64,000 bases of DNA from Balaenoptera acutorostrata (GCF_949987535.1 NW_026646029.1:248001-312000), one strand, 5' to 3'; shown: positions 22,876-36,952, counted from the stretch's first letter. The notes: generated by a model from the sequence alone, not told the origin. Numbers and translations: made by a program.

Positions 22876-24635
22876 AGTAAAGCGGCTGGAATGGCGAACC
22901 CGAGCACAAGGAGATGAGAAATGAGGTGCGTTTTAGAAACCTTTCCCGATCACACAGTGTACCATCTTCTGGGTTTCTCATGCATGTTTTCGACGTAGGA
23001 AGATGCCCTTGAACCTGGAGATTTGGGACCCATGGGATGGGTACCACGCAGTATTACTTTAAAGGGTCTGCATTGGCTCACCCAACGTCACCAAACCTCT
23101 CAGCCCCAAGAGTGTCCACCCTTATGTCTCAATCAGCTGTGGGTCTAGATATGGTCAATCCAGGTTGCATCACAGCCCCTGAACGAATTGTGTAAGAATT
23201 TGTCTCTCTTTCACTGTCTTTGTTTCGCGGGGTTTGTAAAGTCATTTATTTTTATAATGGGGTTTAGCTGCTTTTCACGGCTGTGTTTATGCCGCTTTAC
23301 ACCCCCTTGACTCACTTACAGAGAGATATCAATACATAGGTTTGAAGATTCTTACTAGTCAGATATATTCTTGTGCGGTGAATAGGCGGTGTTGAGTCCA
23401 GTTCACTGAGCAAGGAGTAGGTCTTCTCTGTTACATATTGGGTTTATGGAACGGTATCTGAGCTAATTTGAAACCCTTGTTTTATGCATCACCCCACCTC
23501 ACCTTTCCCGTTCAGCAGCCATAGTGTGTTTTCTAAACGTGTGACTCTCTTCTGTTTTGTCATTCAGGTCAAGTGTAGCGGTTTTTACATTCCCTCTATG
23601 AGTGATATCTTATGATAAGTGTCTTTTTCTGGGTGACTTATTTCACTTAGAATCATCGTACCTAAATCCACTCATCGTGCTGCTACTAGCCTTATGACGT
23701 TGATTTCATGGCTGAGTGATATTCCATTGTACATGAGGACCACAACTTCTGTATCCATTTTTCTCTTTCCTAGGATATTTAAGGTGTAATGAAGTGGGGG
23801 TTCTTGTCAACAGAGCAGCCCTAAACTTTGGGGTGCCTGTGTCTTGCTGATTTTTAGTTTTCCCAATTTATACGCCCATGCGTGGAAGTGACCTATGCTC
23901 TCCAAGCTGTGTTTTTTAGATGTTTCAGAACACACCGTACACTTCTCCAGAGTGGCTGTTGGCAATTTACATCCCGCCCATCAGTGTAGCAAGGCTCCCA
24001 TTTCTCCATGGACGGTCCTGCATTTCTGGTTTGGACACTTTTTTCCGCATGGCCCTTTTGCCCGCTGGGAAGCGAGACTTCTTTGGAGCACTGATTTGCC
24101 TTTCCAGGTTGCTTGGTTGGCCAAAAAGGGCGTATGCGTTTTTTCCTGAATATATTCAGGAAAAAACGCATACGCCCTTTTTGGCCAAGGGCATCATTGT
24201 CCACGTTTTGCCGCTTTTCATGTGCTTTCAATGTGATTCGAATCTACCTCCTGAAATCTGTTTCCTGCAATTCTGCCTTGCTTTGAAATCCTCTTCGTTG
24301 CCTTCCCTCAATATATTTGTGGACGAGAGTTATCATTTATATCTCTGCAGCTTTGGGAATTGCAGTGCCCCTGAGCTCCATTTTTCAAGTCGCTTTTTTG
24401 GGAGCTGGCCGCAAAAGCGCAGGATTGCTTCAGGCCCTATTCTGGTTCCAGAGGGCAGGCTAAGACTCTGGTTAATTCCTCTTCCTGATGGGAAAATAGA
24501 GTGACCTGTGCCTGTCCCAACACCTAGAGCTAGTCTCTCATTGGTTCCCCCTCTTCCCGTTCATCCTCAGGAGAAATTGCAACCTGTATCGAACAGGAGC
24601 TTAAAGGTGCTGATTCTCCAAGGAGGGAGATGGCT
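22876..24635 (+). repeat. Monomer M14, 1,760 bp, C-left/H-right
   Basis: C markers on the left as in M8 and M34, then H-type tttcagaacacacc. It ends with tttatatctctg and aagactctgg. The first of these removes a stop and lengthens a plus-strand open frame to 194 codons. Palindrome 24117-24188 is perfect. Confidence 0.95.
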
Positions 24636-26395
24636 AGTATAGCGGCTGGAATGGCGAACCCGAGCACAAGGAGATGAGAAATTAGGTGCGTTTTAGAAAC
24701 CTTTTCCGATCACACGGTGTACCATCTTCTGGGTTTCTCATGCATGTTTTCGAAGTAGGAAGATGCCCTTGAACCTGGAGATTTGGGACCCATGGAATGG
24801 GTACCATGCAGTATTACTTTAAAGGGTGTGCGTTGGCTCACCCAACCTCACCAAACCTCTCAGCCCCAAGAGTGTCCACCCTTATGTCTCAATCAGGTGT
24901 GGGTCTAGATATGGTCAATCCAGGTTGCATCACAGCCCCTGAACGAATTGTGTAAGAATTTCTCTCTCTTTCACTGTCTTTGTTTCGCGGGTTTTGAAAA
25001 GTCATTTATTTTTATAATGGGGTTTAGCTGCTTTTCACGGCTGTGTTTATGCCGCTTTCCACCCCCTTGACTCACTTACAGAGAGATATGAATACATAGG
25101 TTTGAAGATTCTTACTAGTCAGATATATTTTTGTGCGGTGAATAGGGGGTGTTGAGGCCAGTTCACTGAGCAAGGAGTAGGTCTTGTCTATTACATATTG
25201 GGTTTATGGAACGGTATCTGAGCTAATTTGAAACCCTTGTTTTATGCATCACCCCACCTCAGCTTTCCCGTTCAGCAGCCATAGTGTGTTTTCTAAATGT
25301 GTGACTCTCTTCTGTTTTGTCATTCAGGTCAAGTGTAGCGGTTTTTACATTCCCTCTATAAGTGATATCTTATGATAAGTGTCTTTTTCTGTGTGACTTA
25401 TTTCACTTAGAATCGTCGTACCTAAATCCACTCATCGTGCTGCTACTAGCCTTATGACGTTGATTTCATGGCTGAGTGATATTCCATTGTACATGAGGAC
25501 CACAACTTCTGTATCCATTTTTCTCTTTCCTAGGATATTTAAGGTGTAATGAAGTGGGGGTTCTTGTCAACAGAGCAGCCCTAAACTTTGGGGTGCCTGT
25601 GTCTTGCTGATTTTTAGTTTTCCCAATTTATACGCCCATGAGTGGAAGTGCCCTATGCTCTTCAAGCTGTGTTTTTTAGATGTTTCAAGACACACCGTCC
25701 ACTTCTCCAGAGTGGCTGTTGGCAATTTACATCCCACCCATCAGCGTAGCAAGGCTCCCATTTCTCCATGGCCGGTCCTGCATTTCTGGTTTGGACACTT
25801 TTTTCTGCATGGCCCTTTTGCCCGCTGGGAAGCGAGACTTCTTTGTAGCGCTGATTTGCCTTTCCAGGTTGCTTGGTTGGCCCAAAAGGGCGTATGCGTT
25901 TTTTCCTGAATATATTCAGGAAAAAACGCATACGCCCTTTTTGGCCAAGGGCATCATTGTCCACGTTTTGCCGCTTTTCATGTGCTTTCAAGGCGATTCG
26001 AATCTACCTCCTGAAATCTGTTTACTGCAATTCTGCCTTGCTTTCAAATCCTCTTCGTTGCCATCCCTCAATATGTTTGTGGACGAGAGTTGTCATTTAT
26101 AACTCTGCAGCTTTGGGAATTGCAGTGCCCCTGAGCTCCATTTTTCCAGTCGCTTTTTTGGGAGCTGGCCGCAAAAGCGCAGGATTGCTTCAGGCACTAT
26201 ACTGGTTCCAGAGGGCAGGCTAAGCCTGTGGTTAATTCTTCTTCCTGATGGGAAAATAGAGTGACCTGTGCCTGTCCCAACACCTAGAGCTAGTCTCTCA
26301 TTTGTTCCCCCTCTTCCCGTTCATCCTCAGGACAAATTGCAACCTGTACGGAACAGGAGCTTAAAAGTGCTGATTCTCCAAGGAGGGAGATGGCT
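24636..26395 (+). repeat. Monomer M15, 1,760 bp, E with H-family left end
   Basis: The left end matches M33 and M35 (ccttttccga, cgaagtagg, catggaatgg). The rest is E-type (tttccaccc, gatatgaatac, tatttttgtgcgg, ttgaggcc, tgctcttcaag). Palindrome 25877-25948 has one mismatch. Confidence 0.95.
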
Positions 26396-28155
26396 AGTAA
26401 AGCGGCTGGAATGGCGATCCCGAGCACAAGGAGATGAGAAATGAGGTGCGTTTTAGAAACCTTTCCCGATCACACGGTGTACCATCTTCTGGGTTTCTCA
26501 TGCATGTTTTCGACGTAGGAAGATGCCCTTGATCCTGGAGATTTGGGACCCATGGGATGGGTACCATGCAGTATTACTTTAAAGGGTGTGCGTTGGCTCA
26601 CCCAACCTCACCAAACCTCTCAGCCCCAAGAGTGTCCACCCTTATGTCTCAATCAGCTGTGGGTCTAGATATGGTCAATCGAGGTTGCATCACAACCCCT
26701 GAACGAATTGTGTAAGAATTTCTCTCTCTTTCACTGTCTTTGTTTCACGGGTTTTGAAAAGTCATTTATTTTTATAATGGGGTTTAGCTGCTTTTCACGG
26801 CTGTGTTTATGCCGCTTTACACCCCCTTGACTCACTTACAGAGACATATCAATATATAGGTTTGAAGATTCTTACTAGTCAGATATATTCTTGTGCGGTG
26901 AATAGGGGGTGTTGAGTCCAGTTCACTGAGCAAGGAGTAGGTCTTGTCTATTACATATTGGGTTTATGGAACGGTATCTGAGCTAATTTGAAACCCTTGT
27001 TTTATGCATCACCCCACCTCACCTTTCCCGTTCAGCAGCCATAGTGTGTTTTCTAAACGTGTGACTCTCTTCTGTTTTGTCATTCAGGTCAAGTGTAGCT
27101 GTTTTTACATTGCCTCAATAAGTGATATCTTATGATAAGTGTCTTTTTCTGTGTGACTTATTTCACTTAGAATCGTCGTACATAAATCCACTCATTGTGC
27201 TGCTACTAGCCTTATGACGTTGATTTCATGTCTCAGTGATATTCCATTGTACATGAGGACCACAACTTCTGTATCCATTTTTCTCTTTCCTAGGATATTT
27301 AAGGTGTAATGAAGTGGGGGTTCTTGTCAACAGAGCAGCCCTAAACTTTGGGGTGCCTGTGTCTTGCTGATTTTTAGTTTTCCCAATTTATACGCCCATG
27401 CGTGGAAGTGCCCTATGCTCTCCAAGCTGTGTTTTTTAGATGTTTCAGGACACACCGTACACTTCTCCAGAGTGGCTGTTGGCAATTTACATGCCGCCCA
27501 TCAGCGTAGCAAGGCTCCCATTTCTCCATGGCCGGTCCTGCATTTCTGGTTTGGACACTTTTTTCCGCATGGCCCTTTTGCCTGCTGGGAAGCGAGACTT
27601 CTTTGTAGCGCTGATTTGCCTTTCCAGGTTGCTTGGTTGGCCAAAAAGGGCGTATGCGTTTTTTCCTGAATATATTCAGGAAAAAACGCATACGCCCTTT
27701 TTGGCCAAGGGCCTCATTGTCCACGTTTTGCCGCTTTTCATGTGCTTTCAAGGCGATTCGAATCTACCCCCTGAAATCTGTTTCCTGCAATTCTGCCTTG
27801 CTTTCAAATCCTCTTCGTTGCCTTCCCTCAATATATTTGTGGACGAGAGTTATCATTTATAACTCTGCAGCTTTGGGAATTGCAGTGCCCCTGAGCTCCA
27901 TTTTTCAAGTCGCTTTTTTGGGAGCTGGCCGCAAAAGTGCAGGATTGCTTCAGGCACTATTCTGGTTCCAGAGGGCAGGCTAAGCCTGTGGTTAATTCTT
28001 CTTCCTGATGGGAAAATAGAGTGACCTGTGCCTGTCCCAACATCTAGAGCTAGTCTCTCATTGGTTCCCCCTCTTCCCGTTCATCCTCAGGACTAATTGC
28101 AACCTGTACGTAACAGGAGGTTAAAGGTGCTGATTCTCCAAGGAGGGAGATGGCT
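26396..28155 (+). repeat. Monomer M16, 1,760 bp, A3
   Basis: A3 markers throughout: caatcgagg, gagacatatcaatatata and tacataaatccactcattg. Private gatcctggag and tctcagtgat. Palindrome 27637-27708 is perfect. Confidence 0.95.
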
Positions 28156-29914
28156 AGTAAAGCAGCTGGAATGGCGATCCCGAGCACAAGGAGATGAGAA
28201 ATGAGGTGCGTTTTAGAAACCTTTCCCGATCACACGGTGTACCATCTTCTGGGTTTCTCATGCATGTTTTCGACGTAGGAAGATGCCCTTGAACCTGGAG
28301 ATTTGGGACCCATGGGATGGGTACCATGCAGTATTACTTTAAAGGGTGTGCGTTGGCTCACCCAACCTCACCAAACCTCTCAGCCCCAAGAGTGTCCACC
28401 CTTATGTCTCAATCAGCTGTGGGTCTAGATATGGTCAATCCAGGTTGCATCAGAGCCCCTGAACGAATTGTGTAAGAATTCCTCTCTCTTTCACTGTCTT
28501 TGTTTCACCGGTTTTGAAAAGTCATTTATTTTTATAATGGGGTTAAGCTGCTTTTCACGGCTGTGTTTATGCCGCTTTACACCCCCTTGACTCACTTACA
28601 GAGAGATATCAATACATATGTTTGAAGATTCTTACTAGTCAGAAATATTCTTGTGTGGTGAATGCGGGTGTTGAGTCCAGTTCACTGAGCAAGGAGTAGG
28701 TCTTGTCTATTACATATTGGGTTTATGGAACGGTATCTGAGCTAATTTGAAACCCTTGTTTTATGCATCACCCCACCTCACCTTTCCCGTTCAGCAACCA
28801 TAGTGTGTTTTCTAAACGTGTGACTCTCTTCTGTTTTGTCATTCAGGTCAAGTGTAGCGGTTTTTACATTCCCTCTCTAAGTGATATCTTATGATAAGTG
28901 TCTTTTTCTGTGTGACTTATTTCACTTAGAATCGTCGTACCTAAATCCACTCATCGTGCTGCTACTAGCCTTATGACGTTGATTTCATGGCTGAGTGATA
29001 TTCCATTGTACATGAGGACCACAACTTCTGTATCCATTTTTCTCTTTCCTAGGATATTTAAGGTGTAATGAAGTGGGGGTTCTTGTCAACAGAGCAGCCC
29101 TAAACTTTGGGGTGCCTGTGTCTTGCTGATTTTTAGTTTTCCCAATTTATACGCCCATGCGTGGAAGTGCCCTATGCTCTCCAAGCTGTGTTTTTTAGAT
29201 GTTTCAGAACACACCGTACACTTCTCCAGAGTGGCTGTTGGCAATTTACATCCCGCCCATCAGCATAGCAAGGCTCCCATTTCTCCATGGCCGGTCCTGC
29301 ATTTCTGGTTTTGACACTTTTTTCCGCATGGCCCTTTTGCCCGCTGGGAAGCGAGACTTCTTTGTAGCGCTGATTTGCCTTTCCAGGTTGCTTGGTTGGC
29401 CCAAAAGTGCGTATGCGTTTTTTCCTGAATATATTCAGGAAAAAACGCATACGCCCTTTTTGGCCAAGGGCATCATTGTCCACGTTTTGCCGCTTTTCAT
29501 GTGCTTTCAAGGCGATTCGAATCTACCTCCTGAAATCTGTTTACTGCAATTCTGCCTTGCTTTCAAATCCTCTTCGTTGCCATCCCTCAATATATTTGTG
29601 GACGAGAGTTGTCATTTATAACTCTGCAGCTTTGGGAATTGCAGTGCCCCTGAGCTCCATTTTTCCAGTCGCTTTTTTGGGAGCTGGCCGCAAAAGCGCA
29701 GGATTGCTTCAGGCACTATACTGGTTCCAGAGGGCAGGCTAAGCCTGTGGTTAATTCTTCTTCCTGATGGGAAAATAGAGTGACCTGTGCCTGTCCCAAC
29801 ACCTAGAGCTAGTCTCTCATTGGTTCCCCCTCTTCCCGTTCATCCTCAGGACAAATTGCAACCTGTACGGAACAGGAGCTTAAAGGTGCTGATTCTCCAA
29901 GGAGGGAGATGGCT
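28156..29914 (+). repeat. Monomer M17, 1,759 bp, A2/H/E three-part mosaic
   Basis: The A2 left part carries the 1-bp deletion. The H middle part runs from cagcaacc (about 28793) to ggttttgacac (about 29308-29318). The right part is E (ggcccaaaag at 29398, ctgtttactgc, agttgtcat). Palindrome 29396-29467 has two left-arm mismatches. Confidence 0.95.
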
Positions 29915-31674
29915 AGTAAAGCGGCTGGAATGGCGATCCCAAGCACAAGGAGATGAGAAATGAGGTGCGTTTTAGAAACCTTTCCCGATCACACGGTGTA
30001 CCATCTTCTGGGTTTCTCATGCATGTTTTCGACGTAGGAAGATGCCCTTGAACCTGGAGATTTGGGACCCATGGGATGGGTACCATGCAGTATTACTTTA
30101 AAGGGTGTGCGTTGGCTCACCCAACCTCACCAAACCTCTCAGCCCCAAGAGTGTCCACCCTTATGTCTCAATCAGCTGTGGGTCTAGATATGGTCAATCG
30201 AGGTTGCATCACAACCCCTGAACGAATTGTGTAAGAATTTCTCTCTCTTTCACTGTCTTTGTTTCACGGGTTTTGAAAAGTCATTTATTTTTATAATGGG
30301 GTTTAGCTGCTTTTCACGGCTGTGTTTATGCCGCTTTACACCCCCTTGACTCACTTACAGAGACATATCAATATATAGGTTTGAAGGTTCTTACTAGTCA
30401 GATATATTCTTGTGCGGTGAATAGGGGGTGTTGAGTCCAGTTCACTGAGCAAGGAGTAGGTCTTGTCTATTACATATTGGGTTTATGGAACGGTATCTGA
30501 GCTAATTTGAAACCCTTGTTTTATGCATCACCCCACCTCACCTTTCCCGTTCAGCAGCCATAGTGTGTTTTCTAAATGTGTGACTCTCTTCTGTTTTGTC
30601 ATTCAGGTCAAGTGTAGCTGTTTTTACATTGCCTCAATAAGTGATATCTTATGATAAGTGTCTTTTTCTGTGTGACTTATTTCACTTAGAATCGTCGTAC
30701 CTAAATCCACTCATCGTGCTGCTACTAGCCTTATGACGTTGATTTCATGTCTGAGTGATATTCCATTGTACATGAGGACCACAACTTCTGTATCCATTTT
30801 TCTCTTTCCTAGGATATTTAAGGTGTAATGAAGTGGGGGTTCTTGTCAACAGAGCAGCCCTAAACTTTGGGGTGCCTGTGTCTTGCTGATTTTTAGTTTT
30901 CCCAATTTATACGCCCATGCGTGGAAGTGCCCTATGCTCTCCAAGCTGTGTGTTTTAGATGTTTCAGGACACACCGTACACTTCTCCAGAGTGGCTGTTG
31001 GCAATTTACATGCCGCCCATCAGCGTAGCAAGGCTCCCATTTCTCCATGGCCGGTCCTGCATTTCTGGTTTGGACACTTTTTTCCGCATGGCCCTTTTGC
31101 CTGCTGGGACGCGAGACTTCTTTGTAGCGCTGATTTGCCTTTCCAGGTTGCTTGGTTGGCCCAAAAGGGCGTATGCGTTTTTTCCTGAATATATTCAGGA
31201 AAAAACGCATACGCCCTTTTTGGCCAAGGGCCTCATTGTCCACGTTTTGCCGCTTTTCATGTGCTTTCAAGGCGATTCGAATCTACCCCCTGAAATCTGT
31301 TTCCTGCAATTCTGCCTTGCTTTCAAATCCTCTTCGTTGCCTTCCCTCAATATATTTGTGGACGAGAGTTATCATTTATAACTCTGCAGCTTTGGGAATT
31401 GCAGTGCCCCTGAGCTCCATTTTTCAAGTCGCTTTTTTGGGAGCTGGCCGCAAATGTGCAGGATTGCTTCAGGCACTATTCTGGTTCCAGAGGGCAGGCT
31501 AAGCCTGTGGTTAATTCTTCTTCCTGATGGGAAAATAGAGTGACCTGTGCCTGTCCCAACATCTAGAGCTAGTCTCTCATTGGTTCCCCCTCTTCCCGTT
31601 CATCCTCAGGACTAATTGCAACCTGTACGTAACAGGAGGTTAAAGGTGCTGATTCTCCAAGGAGGGAGATGGCT
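29915..31674 (+). repeat. Monomer M18, 1,760 bp, A3-left/A1-right
   Basis: Same architecture as M11, with cgatcccaagc at the left end as in M3. Palindrome 31156-31227 has one mismatch. Confidence 0.95.
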
Positions 31675-33433
31675 AGTAAAGCAGCTGGAATGGCGATCCC
31701 GAGCACAAGGAGATGAGAAATGAGGTGCGTTTTAGAAACCTTTCCCGATCACACGGTGTACCATCTTCTGGGTTTCTCATGCATGTTTTCGACGTAGGAA
31801 GATGCCCTTGAACCTGGAGATTTGGGACCCATGGGATGGGTACCATGCAGTATTACTTTAAAGGGTGTGCGTTGGCTCACCCAACCTCACCAAACCTCTC
31901 AGCCCCAAGAGTGTCCACCCTTATGTCTCAATCAGCTGTGGGTCTAGATATGTTCAATCCAGGTTGCATCAGAGCCCCTGAACGAATTGTGTAAGAATTC
32001 CTCTCTCTTTCACTGTCTTTGTTTCACCGGTTTTGAAAAGTCATTTATTTTTATAATGGGGTTAAGCTGCTTTTCACGGCTGTGTTTATGCCGCTTTACA
32101 CCCCCTTGACTCACTTACAGAGAGATATCAATACATATGTTTGAAGATTCTTACTAGTCAGAAATATTCTTGTGTGGTGAATGCGGGTGTTGAGTCCAGT
32201 TCACTGAGCAAGGAGTAGGTCTTGTCTATTACATATTGGGTTTATGGAACGGTATCTGAGCTAATTTGAAACCCTTGTTTTATGCATCACCCCACCTCAC
32301 CTTTCCCGTTCAGCAGCCATAGTGTGTTTTCTAAAAGTGTGACTCTCTTCTGTTTTGTCATTCAGGTCAAGTGTAGCTGTTTTTACATTGCCTCAATAAG
32401 TGATATCTTATGATAAGTGTCTTTTTCTGTGTGACTTATTTCACTTAGAATCGTCGTACCTAAATCCACTCATTGTGCTGCTACTAGCCTTATGACGTTG
32501 ATTTCATGTCTGAGTGATATTCCATTGTACATGAGGACCACAACTTCTGTATCCATTTTTCTCTTTCCTAGGATATTTAAGGTGTAATGAAGTGGGGGTT
32601 CTTGTCAACAGAGCAGCCCTAAACTTTGGGGTGCCTGTGTCTTGCTGATTTTTAGTTTTCCCAATTTATACGCCCATGCGTGGAAGTGCCCTATGCTCTC
32701 CAAGCTGTGTGTTTTAGATGTTTCAGGACACACCGTACACTTCTCCAGAGTGGCTGTTGGCAATTTACATGCCGCCCATCAGCGTAGCAAGGCTCCCATT
32801 TCTCCATGGCCGGTCCTGCATTTCTGGTTTGGACACTTTTTTCCGCATGGCCCTTTTGCCTGCTGGGACGCGAGACTTCTTTGTAGCGCTGATTTGCCTT
32901 TCCAGGTTGCTTGGTTGGCCAAAAAGGGCGTATGCGTTTTTTCCTGAATATATTCAGGAAAAAACGCATACGCCCTTTTTGGCCAAGGGCCTCATTGTCC
33001 ACGTTTTGCCGCTTTTCATGTGCTTTCAAGGCGATTCGAATCTACCCCCTGAAATCTGTTTCCTGCAATTCTGCCTTGCTTTCAAATCCTCTTCGTTGCC
33101 TTCCCTCAATATATTTGTGGACGAGAGTTATCATTTATAACTCTGCAGCTTTGGGAATTGCAGTGCCCCTGAGCTCCATTTTTCAAGTCGCTTTTTTGGG
33201 AGCTGGCCGCAAAAGTGCAGGATTGCTTCAGGCACTATTCTGGTTCCAGAGGGCAGGCTAAGCCTGTGGTTAATTCTTCTTCCTGATGGGAAAATAGAGT
33301 GACCTGTGCCTGTCCCAACATCTAGAGCTAGTCTCTCATTGGTTCCCCCTCTTCCCGTTCATCCTCAGGACTAATTGCAACCTGTACGTAACAGGAGGTT
33401 AAAGGTGCTGATTCTCCAAGGAGGGAGATGGCT
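31675..33433 (+). repeat. Monomer M19, 1,759 bp, A2
   Basis: Full A2 marker set; follows an A1-type monomer as in M12, M24 and M29. Palindrome 32915-32986 is perfect. Confidence 0.95.
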
Positions 33434-35193
33434 AGTAAAGCAGCTGGAATGGCGATCCCGAGCACAAGGAGATGAGAAATGAGGTGCGTTTTAGAAACCT
33501 TTCCCGATCACACGGTGTACCATCTTCTGGGTTTCTCATGCATGTTTTCGACGTAGGAAGATGCCCTTGAACCTGGAGATTTGGGACCCATGGGATGGGT
33601 ACCATGCAGTATTACTTTAAAGGGTGTGCGTTGGCTCACCCAACCTCACCAAACCTCTCAGCCCCAAGAGTGTCCACCCTTATGTCTCAATCAGCTGTGG
33701 GTCTAGATATGGTCAATCCAGGTTGCATCAGAGCCCCTGAACGAATTTTGTAAGAATTCTTCTCTCTTTCACTGTCTTTGTTTCACCGGTTTTGAAAAGT
33801 CATTTATTTTTATAATGGGGTTTAGCTGCTTTTCACGGCTGTGTTTATGCCGCTTTCCACCCCCTTGACTCACTTACAGAGAGATATGAATACATAGGTT
33901 TGAAGATTCTTACTAGTCAGATATATTTTTGTGCGGTGAATAGGGGGTGTTGAGGCCAGTTCACTGAGCAAGGAGTAGGTCTTGTCTATTACATATTGGG
34001 TTTATGGAACGGTATCTGAGCTAATTTGAAACCCTTGTTTTATGCATCACCCCACCTCAGCTTTCCCGTTCAGCAGCCATAGTGTGTTTTCTAAATGTGT
34101 GACTCTCTTCTGTTTTGTCATTCAGGTCAAGTGTAGCGGTTTTTACATTCCCTCTATAAGTGATATCTTATGATAAGTGTCTTTTTCTGTGTGACTTATT
34201 TCACTTAGAATCGTCGTACCTAAATCCACTCATCGTGCTGCTACTAGCCTTATGACGTTGATTTCATGGCTGAGTGATATTCCATTGTACATGAGGACCA
34301 CAACTTCTGTATCCATTTTTCTCTTTCCTAGGATATTTAAGGTGTAATGAAGTGGGGGTTCTTGTCAACAGAGCAGCCCTAAACTTTGGGGTGCCTGTGT
34401 CTTGCTGATTTTTAGTTTTCCCAATTTATACGCCCATGAGTGGAAGTGCCCTATGCTCTTCAAGCTGTGTTTTTTAGATGTTTCAGGACACACCGTCCAC
34501 TTCTCCAGAGTGGCTGTTGGCAATTTACATCCCACCCATCAGCGTAGCAAGGCTCCCATTTCTCCATGGCCGGTCCTGCATTTCTGGTTTGGACACTTTT
34601 TTCCGCATGGCCCTTTTGCCCGCTGGGAAGCGAGACTTCTTTGTAGCGCTGATTTGCCTTTCCAGGTTGCTTGGTTGGCCCAAAAGGGCGTATGCGTTTT
34701 TTCCTGAATATATTCAGGAAAAAACGCATACGCCCTTTTTGGCCAAGGGCATCATTGTCCACGTTTTGCCGCTTTTCATTTGCTTTCAAGGCGATTCGAA
34801 TCTACCTCCTGAAATCTGTTTACTGCAATTCTGCCTTGCTTTCAAATCCTCTTCGTTGCCATCCCTCAATATATTTGTGGACGAGAGTTGTCATTTATAA
34901 CTCTGCAGCTTTGGGAATTGCAGTGCCCCTGAGCTCCATTTTTCAAGTCGCTTTTTTGGGAGCTGGCCGCAAATGTGCAGGATTGCTTCAGGCACTATTC
35001 TGGTTCCAGAGGGCAGGCTAAGCCTGTGGTTAATTCTTCTTCCTGATGGGAAAATAGAGTGACCTGTGCCTGTCCCAACATCTAGAGCTAGTCTCTCATT
35101 GGTTCCCCCTCTTCCCGTTCATCCTCAGGACTAATTGCAACCTGTACGTAACAGGAGGTTAAAGGTGCTGATTCTCCAAGGAGGGAGATGGCT
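33434..35193 (+). repeat. Monomer M20, 1,760 bp, E joined to an A1 tail
   Basis: E-type to at least agttgtcat (34890). It is then A1-type by gcaaatgtgcagg (about 34971), cactattctgg, acatctagag and aggactaattg. The junction lies within about 85 bp. Palindrome 34675-34746 has one mismatch. Confidence 0.95.
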
Positions 35194-36952
35194 AGTAAAG
35201 CAGCTGGAATGGCGATCCCGAGCACAAGGAGATGAGAAATGAGGTGCGTTTTAGAAACCTTTCCCGATCACACGGTGTACCATCTTCTGGGTTTCTCATG
35301 CATGTTTTCGACGTAGGAAGATGCCCTTGAACCTGGAGATTTGGGACCCATGGGATGGGTACCATGCAGTATTACTTTAAAGGGTGTGCGTTGGCTCACC
35401 CAACCTCACCAAACCTCTCAGCCCCAAGAGTGTCCACCCTTATGTCTCAATCAGCTGTGGGTCTAGATATGTTCAATCCAGGTTGCATCAGAGCCCCTGA
35501 ACGAATTGTGTAAGAATTCCTCTCTCTTTCACTGTCTTTGTTTCACCGGTTTTGAAAAGTCATTTATTTTTATAATGGGGTTAAGCTGCTTTTCACGGCT
35601 GTGTTTATGCCGCTTTACACCCCCTTGACTCACTTACAGAGAGATATCAATACATATGTTTGAAGATTCTTACTAGTCAGAAATATTCTTGTGTGGTGAA
35701 TGCGGGTGTTGAGTCCAGTTCACTGAGCAAGGAGTAGGTCTTGTCTATTACATATTGGGTTTATGGAACGGTATCTGAGCTAATTTGAAACCCTTGTTTT
35801 ATGCATCACCCCACCTCACCTTTCCCGTTCAGCAGCCATAGTGTGTTTTCTAAAAGTGTGACTCTCTTCTGTTTTGTCATTCAGGTCAAGTGTAGCTGTT
35901 TTTACATTGCCTCAATAAGTGATATCTTATGATAAGTGTCTTTTTCTGTGTGACTTATTTCACTTAGAATCGTCGTACCTAAATCCACTCATTGTGCTGC
36001 TACTAGCCTTATGACGTTGATTTCATGTCTGAGTGATATTCCATTGTACATGAGGACCACAACTTCTGTATCCATTTTTCTCTTTCCTAGGATATTTAAG
36101 GTGTAATGAAGTGGGGGTTCTTGTCAACAGAGCAGCCCTAAACTTTGGGGTGCCTGTGTCTTGCTGATTTTTAGTTTTCCCAATTTATACGCCCATGCGT
36201 GGAAGTGCCCTATGCTCTCCAAGCTGTGTGTTTTAGATGTTTCAGGACACACCGTACACTTCTCCAGAGTGGCTGTTGGCAATTTACATGCCGCCCATCA
36301 GCGTAGCAAGGCTCCCATTTCTCCATGGCCGGTCCTGCATTTCTGGTTTGGACACTTTTTTCCGCATGGCCCTTTTGCCTGCTGGGACGCGAGACTTCTT
36401 TGTAGCGCTGATTTGCCTTTCCAGGTTGCTTGGTTGGCCAAAAAGGGCATATGCGTTTTTTCCTGAATATATTCAGGAAAAAACGCATACGCCCTTTTTG
36501 GCCAAGGGCCTAATTGTCCACGTTTTGCCGCTTTTCATGTGCTTTCAAGGCGATTCGAATCTACCCCCTGAAATCTGTTTCCTGCAATTCTGCCTTGCTT
36601 TCAAATCCTCTTCGTTGCCTTCCCTCAATATATTTGTGGACGAGAGTTATCATTTATAACTCTGCAGCTTTGGGAATTGCAGTGCCCCTGAGCTCCATTT
36701 TTCAAGTCGCTTTTTTGGGAGCTGGCCGCAAAAGTGCAGGATTGCTTCAGGCACTATTCTGGTTCCAGAGGGCAGGCTAAGCCTGTGGTTAATTCTTCTT
36801 CCTGATGGGAAAATAGAGTGACCTGTGCCTGTCCCAACATCTAGAGCTAGTCTCTCATTGGTTCCCCCTCTTCCCGTTCATCCTCAGGACTAATTGCAAC
36901 CTGTACGTAACAGGAGGTTAAAGGTGCTGATTCTCCAAGGAGGGAGATGGCT
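35194..36952 (+). repeat. Monomer M21, 1,759 bp, A2
   Basis: A2 with private gggcatatgcg and gggcctaattg. Palindrome 36434-36505 has one left-arm mismatch from the first of these. Confidence 0.95.
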
